Source of the DNA: Methyloprofundus sp.
GTDB taxonomy: Bacteria > Pseudomonadota > Gammaproteobacteria > Methylococcales > Methylomonadaceae
DNA: 16,658 bases
Assembly (NCBI GenBank): GCA_030619185.1
Contig: JAUXBW010000004.1
Location: forward strand, 1 to 16,658
Direction of reading: 5' to 3'
This document shows, one piece after another, positions 7,599 through 15,724 of the stretch. The notes below the pieces were generated by a model. That model was not told the DNA's origin, did no database searches, and worked only from the letters and a program-made list of their open reading frames with translations. How positions within the stretch are numbered: the stretch's first letter is position 1; each line of letters starts with the position of its first letter. A program made the position numbers and the translations under genes.

Positions 7599-8885
7599 AT
7601 GCATTTCGACACTCTGACAGGCTGGCTGGACTGGCAAGAAAGCCTGCATCCGCAAAGCATTGATCTTGGCTTGGACAGAGTAACCCAGGTATATACGGCT
7701 CTGAATAATCCTGCCTTAAAAAAGCCAGTTACTATTACAGTGGCAGGTACTAATGGCAAAGGTTCCAGTATTGCATTTCTGGAAGCTATTTATCTCGCTC
7801 AGGGCTTACGAGTGGGGGCTTACACCTCTCCACATATCATTAATTATAACGAACGTATCAAAATTAATGCTGTGCCTGTTACTAATGCACTTATCTGTGC
7901 TGCATTTGAGCGCATAGAAGCCGTGAGAAATAATATTTCTTTAAGCTATTTTGAATTTTCTACTTTAGCAGCTTTAGATATTTTTTCCCGCTCAAATCTT
8001 GATATACAATTATTAGAAGTAGGCCTTGGTGGGCGACTTGATGCTGTTAATATCATTGATCCTGATGCCGCTATCGTTACCAGCATTTCCATAGACCATA
8101 CGGCCTGGCTAGGGGAGACACGGGAAGCAATAGCGTATGAAAAGGCGGGGGTTTTCCGCACTAATACAGCGGCTATTACAGGTGATCTGGACCCGCCTAA
8201 AGCATTAATAACTTGTGCTCAGCAAAAACAGGCAAAGCTATTGTGCCTGGGGCATGAATTTAATTATAGCAAAGTGGCGAATAATAGCTGGACCTGGCAC
8301 TGTGAGGAAGGTCACTTAAATGATTTGCCTCCGCCCCAATTAAAAGGTGAACATCAATATAGAAATGCCTCATCTATCTTAATGGCAATCCAAAGTTTAC
8401 AAGCTAAAATACCTGTCTGCGAGCAAGCGATAAAACAAGGGCTCAGTCATGTTAACTTACCGGGTCGCTTTCAATATATCAAGTCTGAGCCACCAGTATT
8501 GCTAGATGTCAGCCACAACCTGCAAGCGGCTCAGGCTTTAATTGACCATTTACAGGCGGAGTTTAAACAGACCCCGGTGTATGCTATTTTTACCATGATG
8601 AGTGATAAAGATATAACGGGGGTTATTAGCCTTATGCAACCTTTTGTCAAACATTGGTATATATCACCTTTAGATAACCCAAGAACCTGCAAAGAAACAA
8701 ATTTAAAAAAAGCATTTCACCATTGCAATATAAATCAAGTAAGCTTTGGCTTTAAAGACTTTCTAGCCACTTATCACGCAACAAAAATTCGCGCTCAAGC
8801 TGATCAGGGTATTATTTTAATCTTCGGTTCCTTTTTTCTGGTATCTGAATACCTAAAACTCTATAGCAAACCACAAGGACAATAG
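7599..8885 (+). CDS. folC: Bifunctional folylpolyglutamate synthase / dihydrofolate synthase
   Basis: 428 residues, a Mur-ligase-type ATP enzyme that adds glutamate to dihydropteroate (making dihydrofolate) and further glutamates to folates. The P-loop VAGTNGKGSS is at 48-57, followed by YTSPHI (folate loop region), YFEFSTLAALDIF, EVGLGGRLDAVN (metal and ATP site) and HTAWLGETREAIAYEKAGVFR, all in the normal FolC order; LDVSHNLQAA near 303-312 marks the C-terminal ligase domain, with His at the usual HNP-like place but Asn-Leu instead of Asn-Pro. The ATG at 7599 has no strong ribosome site, but the N-terminus (FDTLTGWLDWQESLHP) fits homologues. It is preceded by a 159-base gap that may hold an internal promoter I could not identify, and nearly touches the SPOR gene (one base between). 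Confidence 0.94.
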   Translation: MHFDTLTGWLDWQESLHPQSIDLGLDRVTQVYTALNNPALKKPVTITVAGTNGKGSSIAFLEAIYLAQGLRVGAYTSPHIINYNERIKINAVPVTNALICAAFERIEAVRNNISLSYFEFSTLAALDIFSRSNLDIQLLEVGLGGRLDAVNIIDPDAAIVTSISIDHTAWLGETREAIAYEKAGVFRTNTAAITGDLDPPKALITCAQQKQAKLLCLGHEFNYSKVANNSWTWHCEEGHLNDLPPPQLKGEHQYRNASSILMAIQSLQAKIPVCEQAIKQGLSHVNLPGRFQYIKSEPPVLLDVSHNLQAAQALIDHLQAEFKQTPVYAIFTMMSDKDITGVISLMQPFVKHWYISPLDNPRTCKETNLKKAFHHCNINQVSFGFKDFLATYHATKIRAQADQGIILIFGSFFLVSEYLKLYSKPQGQ

Positions 8886-8886
8886 T

Positions 8887-9480
8887 ATGAACGAGACTTT
8901 AAAACATAGAATTGTAGGAGCAATCGTTATCACGGCGCTTGCAGCAATTTTCGTTCCCATGTTATTTGATGACCCGGTAACAGATGCAGATAACTTTACA
9001 AATGAGCTCACATTACCTCAGGAACCCGCTGATGACCTGCAGCCCTTATTGGATGATATTCCCAAGACATCCGCTCAAGTCTTATCTAGGCCTATGCCGG
9101 CTCAAGTCGATCTCCAGGCTGCAGCTGAGGACAGCCCAAAAGTTGCTGAACCACAGTCTAAACCCACCCGAGCTAAACAGGCACCCGTTCAAACTCAGAA
9201 ACAAAATAAAAGCACTAAACCAAAACCAGCAAGCCAGGCAGCTCATCTCAAAAGCTGGGTTATTCAAGTGGGTAGCTTTAGCCAGAAAAAAAATGCTATT
9301 GAGTTTCGGGATAAATTACGTAAAAATAAATTCACAGCCTATGTAGACTCGGTTAAAACAAATCAGGGGATTTTATATCGCTTACGTGTAGGGCCTGAAC
9401 TGGGTAAAAATAGAGCTTTGGCAACCAAGAAAAAACTTGAAGCAAAGTATAAAGTAAAAACGCTGTTAGTTTCTGAATAG
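8887..9480 (+). CDS. dedD: SPOR-domain membrane protein, DedD-like
   Basis: 197 residues. The layout is the DedD one: a short cytoplasmic N-terminus (MNETLKHRIVG), one transmembrane helix at about 10-27, a linker of about 90 residues rich in Pro, Lys and Gln, and a C-terminal SPOR domain at 122-195 (SWVIQVGSFSQKKNAIEF, then YRLRVGP). SPOR domains bind glycan strands lacking stem peptides at the septum, so the protein probably acts in the periplasm during cell division. It lies one base after folC, with AAGGA (8876-8880) serving the ATG at 8887, and 8 bases before cvpA. The same folC-dedD-cvpA-purF order occurs in E. coli and Pseudomonas, which supports the name more than sequence identity does. 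Confidence 0.85.
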   Translation: MNETLKHRIVGAIVITALAAIFVPMLFDDPVTDADNFTNELTLPQEPADDLQPLLDDIPKTSAQVLSRPMPAQVDLQAAAEDSPKVAEPQSKPTRAKQAPVQTQKQNKSTKPKPASQAAHLKSWVIQVGSFSQKKNAIEFRDKLRKNKFTAYVDSVKTNQGILYRLRVGPELGKNRALATKKKLEAKYKVKTLLVSE

Positions 9481-9488
9481 AGATAACA

Positions 9489-9980
9489 ATGATCTGGATA
9501 GACTATGCCATCATTGGCTTAATTAGCATTTCGCTTATCATTGGCCTTTTCCGGGGCTTGATACGAGAAGCATTTGCCCTGTTAACATGGGGAGTTGCTG
9601 CCTGGGTAGGCTTTAACTTTAGCCCCCCCTTTGCAACTTTTTTTGAAAATATCATCAGTGATGCGACAGCAAGAATTGCCACTGCTTTTGTGCTACTGTT
9701 TGTATTGACATTAATTGTTGGCGCTATTATTAGCAAGTTACTCAGTGCTCTGATTAGCAAAACCGGCCTGACCGGCACTGACCGGCTAGCTGGCTTAATT
9801 TTTGGCATCGCTAGAGGTGCTTTCCTCATTATCATATTAGTCATGTTAGCAGGGTTGACTCCCCTACCGGAAAGTTCCTGGTGGCAGAATTCACAACTGC
9901 TGCCCTATTTTCAATCTTTAGCAGTCTGGTTAAAGACACATATACCTGATGGTATTGCAGACTATTTAAATTACCAATAA
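9489..9980 (+). CDS. cvpA: CvpA family inner-membrane protein
   Basis: 163 residues with four predicted membrane segments (about 5-21, 27-44, 62-85 and 103-123) and the family hallmark GTDRLAGLIFGIARGAFLI at 96-114. The short loop FRGLIREAF after helix one is also conserved. CvpA was named for colicin V production and is linked with envelope integrity and bile resistance in enterics; its biochemical role is not settled. The ATG at 9489 has a modest ribosome site (GAGATA). It lies 8 bases after the SPOR gene and 21 bases before purF, the conserved cvpA-purF linkage. Length agrees with E. coli CvpA (162). Confidence 0.93.
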   Translation: MIWIDYAIIGLISISLIIGLFRGLIREAFALLTWGVAAWVGFNFSPPFATFFENIISDATARIATAFVLLFVLTLIVGAIISKLLSALISKTGLTGTDRLAGLIFGIARGAFLIIILVMLAGLTPLPESSWWQNSQLLPYFQSLAVWLKTHIPDGIADYLNYQ

Positions 9981-10001
9981 CCCTTAAACGCAGGAAATAA
10001 C

Positions 10002-11510
10002 ATGTGTGGTATTGCGGGGATTGTTTCCCATCAAAATGTAAATCAGGACCTCTATGATGCACTCACTGTGTTACAACACCGAGGACAGGATGCAGCAGGC
10101 ATTGTGACATGTGAAAACGGACGTTTACATTTGCGTAAAGATAACGGCCTAACCCGCGATGTTTTCAGCACCGAACAAATGGTCAAACTCAAGGGTAATA
10201 TGGGTATCGCTCATGCACGGTACCCAACAGCTGGCTGCTCTAGCTCCTCAGAAGCACAACCTTTCTATGTAAACTCTCCTTTTGGGATCACCCTGGCTCA
10301 TAACGGCAATTTAACCAATACTGAGCAATTAAAAAAAGAGCTGTTTATTCAAGACCAGCGCCATCTGAATACCAACTCAGATTCGGAAGTTCTGTTAAAT
10401 ATTTTTGCCCATGAGTTACAGCAATTAGGCAAACTAGAACTTAATAAGGATGATATTTTCAAGGCTGTAAAAGGCGTACACCGGCGATGTAAAGGTGCCT
10501 ATGCAGTGGTCATCATGATTCCTAATATCGGCATTATAGGCTTTAGAGATCCTCATGGTATTCGCCCCATTGTCTTTGGTGAACGAAAAACTGCACAAGG
10601 CTCTGAGTTTATGATCGCCTCTGAGAGCGTTGCACTGGATGTCTTAGGCTTTAAACTTATCCGTGATATTGAACCGGGTGAAGCAGTCTATATCGAAGAA
10701 TCAGGGAAGCTACATACCAAATCCTGCTCTGAGACCGTTGACCACTGTCCCTGTATATTTGAATATGTTTATTTTGCGCGCCCTGATTCGATTATTGATA
10801 ATATTTCCGTGTATAAAGCACGCCTGCGTATGGGCGATAAATTAGCCAAGAAAATTCTAAACGAGTGGCCTGATCATGATATTGATGTCGTTATCCCCAT
10901 CCCAGATACCAGCCGCACCTCGGCTCTGGAAATGGCACATACGCTCGGGGTTAAATTCCGTGAAGGCTTTATGAAAAACCGCTATATCGGCCGGACTTTT
11001 ATTATGCCAGGACAGCAAATGCGCAAGAAATCAGTGCGCCAGAAACTCAATGCAATCGGCCTGGAATTTGAAGGCAAAAATGTTCTGCTTGTCGATGATT
11101 CCATAGTGCGCGGCACGACATCGGAACAAATCATACAAATGGCACGGGATGCAGGTGCAAAAAAAGTCTATTTTGCTTCAGCAGCACCTGCCGTTCGCTA
11201 CCCTAATGTCTACGGCATAGACATGCCGGCAGCGCATGAATTAATTGCGCATAACCGTACTGAAGAAGAAATAGGCATCGCTATTGGTGCGGATAAAATG
11301 ATTTATCAAGACCTGGAAGACTTAATTGATTCGGTACACAAAGGAAATACTGATATTAAGCATTTTGATACTTCCTGCTTTGACCATCAATATGTCACGG
11401 GTGATATTGATGACAGCTATTTACAAAGTATTGAAGCCCAGCGGAATGACACCGCCCAATCAGACAAGAATATCGAAACCGCCAGTATTGATATGCATAA
11501 TTCACAATAA
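10002..11510 (+). CDS. purF: Amidophosphoribosyltransferase
   Basis: 502 residues, close to E. coli PurF (505). It makes 5-phosphoribosylamine from PRPP and glutamine, the committed step of purine synthesis. The N-terminal Ntn glutaminase begins MCGIAGIV, so Cys2 is the nucleophile after Met removal; HRGQDAAGI (26-34), HARYPT (71-76) and HNGNLTN (100-106) follow. The phosphoribosyltransferase half carries the PRPP loop [14 protein letters not shown] at 361-374, preceded by [14 protein letters not shown] (299-312) and [11 protein letters not shown] (326-336). No propeptide is present, as in the Gram-negative type without an iron-sulfur cluster. The ATG at 10002 has an AGGAAA site. It is the last gene of the run. 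The C-terminal 20 residues are hydrophilic and not conserved as far as I can tell. Confidence 0.97.
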   Translation: MCGIAGIVSHQNVNQDLYDALTVLQHRGQDAAGIVTCENGRLHLRKDNGLTRDVFSTEQMVKLKGNMGIAHARYPTAGCSSSSEAQPFYVNSPFGITLAHNGNLTNTEQLKKELFIQDQRHLNTNSDSEVLLNIFAHELQQLGKLELNKDDIFKAVKGVHRRCKGAYAVVIMIPNIGIIGFRDPHGIRPIVFGERKTAQGSEFMIASESVALDVLGFKLIRDIEPGEAVYIEESGKLHTKSCSETVDHCPCIFEYVYFARPDSIIDNISVYKARLRMGDKLAKKILNEWPDHDIDVVIPIPDTSRTSALEMAHTLGVKFREGFMKNRYIGRTFIMPGQQMRKKSVRQKLNAIGLEFEGKNVLLVDDSIVRGTTSEQIIQMARDAGAKKVYFASAAPAVRYPNVYGIDMPAAHELIAHNRTEEEIGIAIGADKMIYQDLEDLIDSVHKGNTDIKHFDTSCFDHQYVTGDIDDSYLQSIEAQRNDTAQSDKNIETASIDMHNSQ

Positions 11511-11862
11511 CAAAGGCTGCTATGGCTATGGATTTAGCCCTGCCATACATAGCCCGCCGACCTGGTAATTAAAACAGTATTATTTCGCGTAGCCCGGTTA
11601 CAGACTAAAATTTGCCTTCGTGGACAATCCTAGAAAATTCAGTTGCCCACCGTGCCGGGCATGCTACTGATTCTGCGGTCAGGCGATCATAGGAACGAGC
11701 ATTCAATAATACCCGAGTCTAGCTTGTCTTTTGGCTCCACAGCCGCACTAGAAAAACAGTTGCGTAGCCTGCTATGCGCCTGTTTTCCTTGCACGACTGT
11801 AAAGCCAAAATCCTGCGCAATACTTTCGGGTATTATTAAATCCTCGCTCCTTACCAAGATGC
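11511..11862. other. Non-coding interval between convergent purF and tusD-like genes
   Basis: No gene is supported in these 352 bases. Just after purF a weak inverted pair GGCTATG and CATAGCC surrounds about 11525-11553 and may form a terminator-like stem, without a U-run. At 11589-11597 and 11655-11667 GTAGCCCGG and CCGGGCATGCTAC look like eroded ends of a REP-like palindrome. The complete family C palindrome fills 11692-11850. Confidence 0.6.
11692..11850. repeat. Complete long palindrome, family C (MITE-like)
   Basis: The ends are inverted repeats: GGAACGAGCATTCAATAATA with CCCG on the left (11692-11715) and, read on the other strand from 11850, GGAGCGAGGATTTAATAATA with CCCG. Inner arms also pair: TTTTGGCTCCACAGCCGCAC against GACTGTAAAGCCAAAA, and AAAAACAGTTGCGTAGCC against a reverse complement near 11768-11788. 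The centre is around 11770. The total is about 159 bases with no coding capacity, the build of a non-autonomous mobile repeat. It sits between convergent genes. A half copy lies at 3805-3834. Confidence 0.75.
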
Positions 11863-12252
11863 TCAAGAAAACTCTATAAAGCGATCAGCTTCCAGCATAG
11901 CTTCCACCCACAGCCCTAGCCCCGCTATACGGAAACCTTCAGCAATATCATTATCTTTTTTCCCCTGTTGACTGGCCTCTTGAGTGCTTAACAACCCACG
12001 TCGCTGTGCAGCAGAAATGCATACCAGTAGATCTATATCATATTCACGCGCTAATACGCTCCATCGAGTGACTATCGGTGTTTCATCATCAGGTGGGGTT
12101 GCATATTTAAACGCATGATAAACGCCCTCTTGATAAAAAAGCACACGATTGACCTCATGTCCCATTGCTAATGCACTCTTAATAAATTGATAAGCCGTCT
12201 CTGCACTATTAGACTGATAGGGGCTGGCATTAACCTGGATGGTGTATTTCAT
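11863..12252 (-). CDS. tusD: TusD/DsrE-family sulfurtransferase subunit
   Basis: 129 residues from the ATG at 12250-12252. It matches the TusD pattern from end to end: MKYTIQVNASPYQSNSAETA at the start, LFYQEGVYHAF at 38-48, and LLVCISAAQRRGLL at 75-88, then EGFRIAGLGLWVEAMLEADR near the C-terminus. Cys78 is at the same position as the sulfur-carrying cysteine of E. coli TusD. TusBCD relays sulfur from TusA to TusE for 2-thiouridine in tRNA; the related DsrEFH acts in sulfur oxidation. No tusC, tusB or tusE is seen; downstream on this strand comes the family C palindrome and then purF on the other strand. An upstream in-frame ATG would add 21 hydrophobic residues, but homologues begin at MKYTIQV. 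No strong ribosome site is visible. It is divergent from bepA. Confidence 0.8.
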   Translation of the reverse strand: MKYTIQVNASPYQSNSAETAYQFIKSALAMGHEVNRVLFYQEGVYHAFKYATPPDDETPIVTRWSVLAREYDIDLLVCISAAQRRGLLSTQEASQQGKKDNDIAEGFRIAGLGLWVEAMLEADRFIEFS

Positions 12253-12405
12253 TATTAATGAATCAAACAAGAAAGATAAGTGAACATTCAGTACAATAAC
12301 GCTTATAAAAAACAAATAATTTAATCTAGAAAAAAAATTCTCGTATTTTTAGCAAAAGAAAAAGCCAGCAGTTTAATTGTGCAACGAGTATGAGTATACC
12401 ACTTG

Positions 12406-13866
12406 ATGAAAGTAAATAAGAACCCATTGTTTCTTGCTCTGCTCACGTTCCATCTATTAGTTAGTGGCACCAGCATAGCAAAAGAATTACAGATCCCAGA
12501 TATGGGTGACTCAACAGGTGCCCTGATTTCCCCCGCCCAGGAAAAAATCCTGGGCGAATCCTTCTTTCGCAGCATACGCACCCAATTAGACATTAGCTTT
12601 GATCCAGACATACAACATTATATTCAAACAATAGGCCAGGCTCTCGTCGCTAATAGCGATAACCCTACTCAGGAATTCTACTTTTTTGTGGTTTTATCTG
12701 ATGATATTAATGCCTTTGCAGGTCCAGGTGGCTATATCGGTATCAATTCAGGACTTATTTTAAGTAGTGCTTCCGAAAGTGAACTCGCCTCGGTAATGGC
12801 ACATGAGATTGCTCACGTTACGCAAAGGCACATCTACCGTGCTTACGAAGCAAGTAGTCGCATGTCCTTACCGGCAGCGGCGGCCATGATTGCGGCTATT
12901 ATTATCGCAACCCAGGCTCCGGAAGTGGGAATAGGTGCGCTTTCCGCCATACAGGCGGGAAGCTTGCAAATGCAGATTGATTTCACTCGTGATAATGAGC
13001 AAGAAGCAGATAGAATTGGTATAAAAATATTAGAACGCTCAGGCTTTGACCCTCGAAGTATGCCAACTTTTTTTGAGAAATTGCAACATGCTAGCCGCTA
13101 TTACGGTGAAGGTGCTCCTGAATTTTTAAGAACTCACCCGGTGACCGCATCACGGATATCAGACACACGGGGTCGAGCCGAAAAATACCCCTACCGCCAG
13201 GTCCCAGATTCGCAAGATTATCGCCTGACAAAAGCAAAGTTACGTATCGGCTCAGATAATACTAAACTAAACGATTTAATCACCTATTTTCAAAATAAAC
13301 TAGATCAGGGGACCGCTGAGCAACGTGCCGCCATGCAATACGGGCTCGGGCTTACTTTTATAAAAAAACAACAATTCAAGCAGGCTGAAAATATTTTTCT
13401 GAGTTTAAATAAACGCTACCCAAAACAAAGAGAATACCTGACTGCCCTGGCTCAGCTAGCCGTTGATCAACAAGACTTTGAAAGCGCAAAAAAACGTTAT
13501 TTACAACTCCAACGACAACAACCTGGAAATGCAGAATACCAATTTGAATATATTTCAATCTTACTCAAATCAAACCAGCCCAGGCTTGCTCTACAACATC
13601 TAAAATTAATAGATTATAGTAATCAACAACTCCCTCGTTACTTCCTGTTGCTTGCCCGGTCTTATGGTGACCTCGGCCAGAATATCAAACTACATCGTTA
13701 TATGGCAGAATACTTCTATGCAACAGGTCAAACAAATGCTGCCATCATGCAAATCAAATTAGCCCAAAAAGATAAAGGGCTTAATTTTCACATATCAGCA
13801 ATACTGGAAGACCGACTCCATTTTTTTAGCGCAGAAATGCAAGCACTCAAAGAAATGCAAGAATAA
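12406..13866 (+). CDS. bepA: Beta-barrel assembly-enhancing protease, M48 family with TPR domain
   Basis: 486 residues, as E. coli BepA (YfgC, 487). It is a periplasmic zinc metalloprotease and chaperone that helps or degrades stalled outer-membrane proteins such as LptD at the BAM complex. A signal peptide MKVNKNPLFLALLTFHLLVSGTSIA is cut before KE (about residue 26). The zinc motif HEIAH is His133, Glu134, His137, with the third ligand Glu200 in DNEQEADRIG. His244 in FLRTHPVTASR corresponds to the His246 switch of E. coli BepA that regulates activity. Residues from about 290 to the end form TPR-like helical pairs (for example the AEQRAAMQYGLGLTFIKKQ region). The ATG at 12406 is chosen over the TTG one codon before. 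It is divergent from the tusD-like gene and convergent with the polysaccharide cluster. Confidence 0.92.
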   Translation: MKVNKNPLFLALLTFHLLVSGTSIAKELQIPDMGDSTGALISPAQEKILGESFFRSIRTQLDISFDPDIQHYIQTIGQALVANSDNPTQEFYFFVVLSDDINAFAGPGGYIGINSGLILSSASESELASVMAHEIAHVTQRHIYRAYEASSRMSLPAAAAMIAAIIIATQAPEVGIGALSAIQAGSLQMQIDFTRDNEQEADRIGIKILERSGFDPRSMPTFFEKLQHASRYYGEGAPEFLRTHPVTASRISDTRGRAEKYPYRQVPDSQDYRLTKAKLRIGSDNTKLNDLITYFQNKLDQGTAEQRAAMQYGLGLTFIKKQQFKQAENIFLSLNKRYPKQREYLTALAQLAVDQQDFESAKKRYLQLQRQQPGNAEYQFEYISILLKSNQPRLALQHLKLIDYSNQQLPRYFLLLARSYGDLGQNIKLHRYMAEYFYATGQTNAAIMQIKLAQKDKGLNFHISAILEDRLHFFSAEMQALKEMQE

Positions 13867-14022
13867 GTTTTAATTCCTATGTGCTGGTACACTAATGCCC
13901 TAACCGTAGTGGACGGCTCGTCTTTTACCTACCTATTTTTTATAATTCAATAAAAGTATAGAGCAAAAAACCAATAATGAAAAATGCAAGCCCCCAGTGC
14001 ACAGCGTAGTAACAAGACGCAG

Positions 14023-14802
14023 TCAGGATGTAGGGGGGTACCAAGTTAACTGCCTTCCTTGAACAATTGAGTGCGCTAAAAACCACAGAGGGGGTACCAA
14101 GTTCCGTTTCCACATCCGTTTTGGTTCAATAGCAAAACGAAATAACCATTCCAAGCGTGAGCGTCTTACCCATAATGGCGCTCTTGGCTTTAACCGTGAA
14201 ACAAAATCAAATAAACCTCCAACATTCCAAATAAGTGAAACGCCAAAATCAGTACGATTGTCTATTAGAAAATCTAGGTAGCAAAGATCACCTCTTCCTA
14301 CTATTAATAACTGTGCACCACTATTTTTAATTGTAGAAATAACTTCAGCATGTTGGTCGCTTGAGAAATAACCCGATCGAGCGCCAACAATGTCTAAGCC
14401 AGGGTATTGGCTTTGGCACTTCAGTTTAGCAGCTTCAATGTTATGCGCGCTGGCTCCAAGGAAAAAAACCTTAATTTTTTCCCTTTGTACTCGTTGCATG
14501 ACCATTGGAAACAAATCTGTGCCGTTTAGATCAGGTGTCCAATCCTGACCAAGTGCTTTTGCACCAAGTTTCATTCCTATACCATCAAATATTAGAGAGC
14601 AATATGTCGAGATATTGATACCATTAAGGTCTTGAGTATGAATTTTGTAATAATTAAAGAGATTGATATGTACTGTTATACAAGGGTTATTTTTTGGCCG
14701 GTTTAGGCTTTTATAAATTAACCAGTCAGCTGCTGTTTCAAAGCTGCCAGTTAGAAGTTTAAGTTCATTAAATTGAATAGTATCCATTCTCGGGTTATCC
14801 AT
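14023..14802 (-). CDS. WecG/TagA/CpsF-family glycosyltransferase with altered active-site motif
   Basis: 259 residues. The family (GT26) transfers N-acetylmannosamine-type sugars to lipid-linked acceptors at the membrane face. Seen are FDGIG with Asp73 (the catalytic-base position of TagA), LNGTDLF (92-98), VFFLGAS (112-118), GARSGYF (140-146), VGGLFDF (194-200) and the C-terminal RAPLWVRRSRLEWLFRFAIEP (207-227). The normal GxGxPKQE segment is here GRGDLCYLDF (169-178), so the conserved proline and the Gln-Glu pair are absent; activity or substrate may differ. The start is clear: GGGAGA stands 6 bases before the ATG at 14800-14802. Near the end, GGGGGTACCAAGTT occurs twice on the plus strand (14034-14047 and 14090-14103) inside the coding region. 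It is the last gene of a leftward three-gene cluster, 44 bases after the deacetylase. Confidence 0.82.
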   Translation of the reverse strand: MDNPRMDTIQFNELKLLTGSFETAADWLIYKSLNRPKNNPCITVHINLFNYYKIHTQDLNGINISTYCSLIFDGIGMKLGAKALGQDWTPDLNGTDLFPMVMQRVQREKIKVFFLGASAHNIEAAKLKCQSQYPGLDIVGARSGYFSSDQHAEVISTIKNSGAQLLIVGRGDLCYLDFLIDNRTDFGVSLIWNVGGLFDFVSRLKPRAPLWVRRSRLEWLFRFAIEPKRMWKRNLVPPLWFLAHSIVQGRQLTWYPPTS

Positions 14803-14846
14803 ATCTTTCTCCCAATTAATTAGGCTGAACCATGTAAATTAATTAT

Positions 14847-15683
14847 CTAATTATTTATATAATCAATTGCTCTCATTGCTTTAACATTTGAAAAAGAAGT
14901 CATGAATTTTAAAAAGTCTAAATTTTTTCTGTATTTTTTTTCATGATCTTTTGTATAAAGTTTTTGGCGTAATGGCCTGTTGTCTTTTCCGATATTATGA
15001 GGTGTGTGTTCGTAAGAATGAAATAAATAAACAATGGGTTTGTTGCATCGTTTGGACTCAAGTAGCAACAAACAAAAATAAAGTTTCATAAGTGTAAGGC
15101 CAAAGATATATAGACTGCCTGAGATAAAAGGTATACCAAAGGTTCGCATTGGTATAACTTTGATGGGTTGGTTACCTTTTTTTAACGCTGAGTAAGTGCT
15201 AGGTTGGTAAGTATTACGAGGCGAAAATAACCAGCCAAGCTCTCCGCCGGCCGTTAGCATAAAATCAGCACGTTGAGAGCATACAGAAAGGTCAGTTTGG
15301 TAGCCCATCTTGATCAGGTGTTGCTGTGCTGTAACTGATGTGCTCATGCCTGGCCCCCTAAAGCTAAGTAGTTTTTTTTCTGTTATGTTTGATATGCGCT
15401 TAGTTGATTCAGACAGCCACATTTTTATATGCTCAGCAGTAGCTGTTTTATAGTTTTCTTCTGGGCTGTGATTGAGGCCGTGGGAGCCAATTTCATGTCC
15501 TGCATCCTGAAGGCTTTTAAGCCTTACAGGGAATGCTTCTGCGGCAGTAGCCGTTGTAAAAATAGTTAATGGAAGGTTTTCAGCGTTTAGATCCTTTTTC
15601 AAACGCAGCAAAATAGCATCCTGAGCGTTTAGGTCGTGGTCTTCAGCTACCTCAAGGTCCATTGTTATTATTAATGGAATCAT
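14847..15683 (-). CDS. NodB-type polysaccharide deacetylase
   Basis: 278 residues from the ATG at 15681-15683. It should remove acetyl groups from N-acetylated sugars of a growing or exported polysaccharide. The motif order is that of carbohydrate esterase family 4: the metal and base motif is atypical, ITMDLEVAEDHD (Asp9) instead of TFDDG; motif 2 is GSHGLNH with His68 and His72; FRGPG has Arg109; and the C-terminal LFHSYEH has His222. This variant set is common among deacetylases of exopolysaccharide loci. A TTG at 15711-15713 would add ten residues (MKQENGHRAT); the ATG is preferred because the strand beta-1 follows at once and CGAG stands in ribosome-site position. A hydrophobic stretch near 190-209 (IFGLTLMKLYFCLLLL) could touch the membrane. 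No signal peptide is seen, so cytoplasmic action or an unusual export route is possible. Confidence 0.82.
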   Translation of the reverse strand: MIPLIITMDLEVAEDHDLNAQDAILLRLKKDLNAENLPLTIFTTATAAEAFPVRLKSLQDAGHEIGSHGLNHSPEENYKTATAEHIKMWLSESTKRISNITEKKLLSFRGPGMSTSVTAQQHLIKMGYQTDLSVCSQRADFMLTAGGELGWLFSPRNTYQPSTYSALKKGNQPIKVIPMRTFGIPFISGSLYIFGLTLMKLYFCLLLLESKRCNKPIVYLFHSYEHTPHNIGKDNRPLRQKLYTKDHEKKYRKNLDFLKFMTSFSNVKAMRAIDYINN

Positions 15684-15724
15684 TGTTGCTCGGTGTCCGT
15701 TTTCTTGTTTCAATTTATTGCAAT

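Noticed and set aside
11643..11879. A 78-codon open frame between purF and the tusD-like gene
   Set aside because: It spans the family C palindrome, has no domain or ribosome site, and its sequence is explained by the repeat.
12252..12315. Upstream extension of the tusD-like gene by 21 hydrophobic residues
   Set aside because: TusD is cytoplasmic, homologues start at MKYTIQV-like sequence, and Cys78 numbering fits that start exactly.
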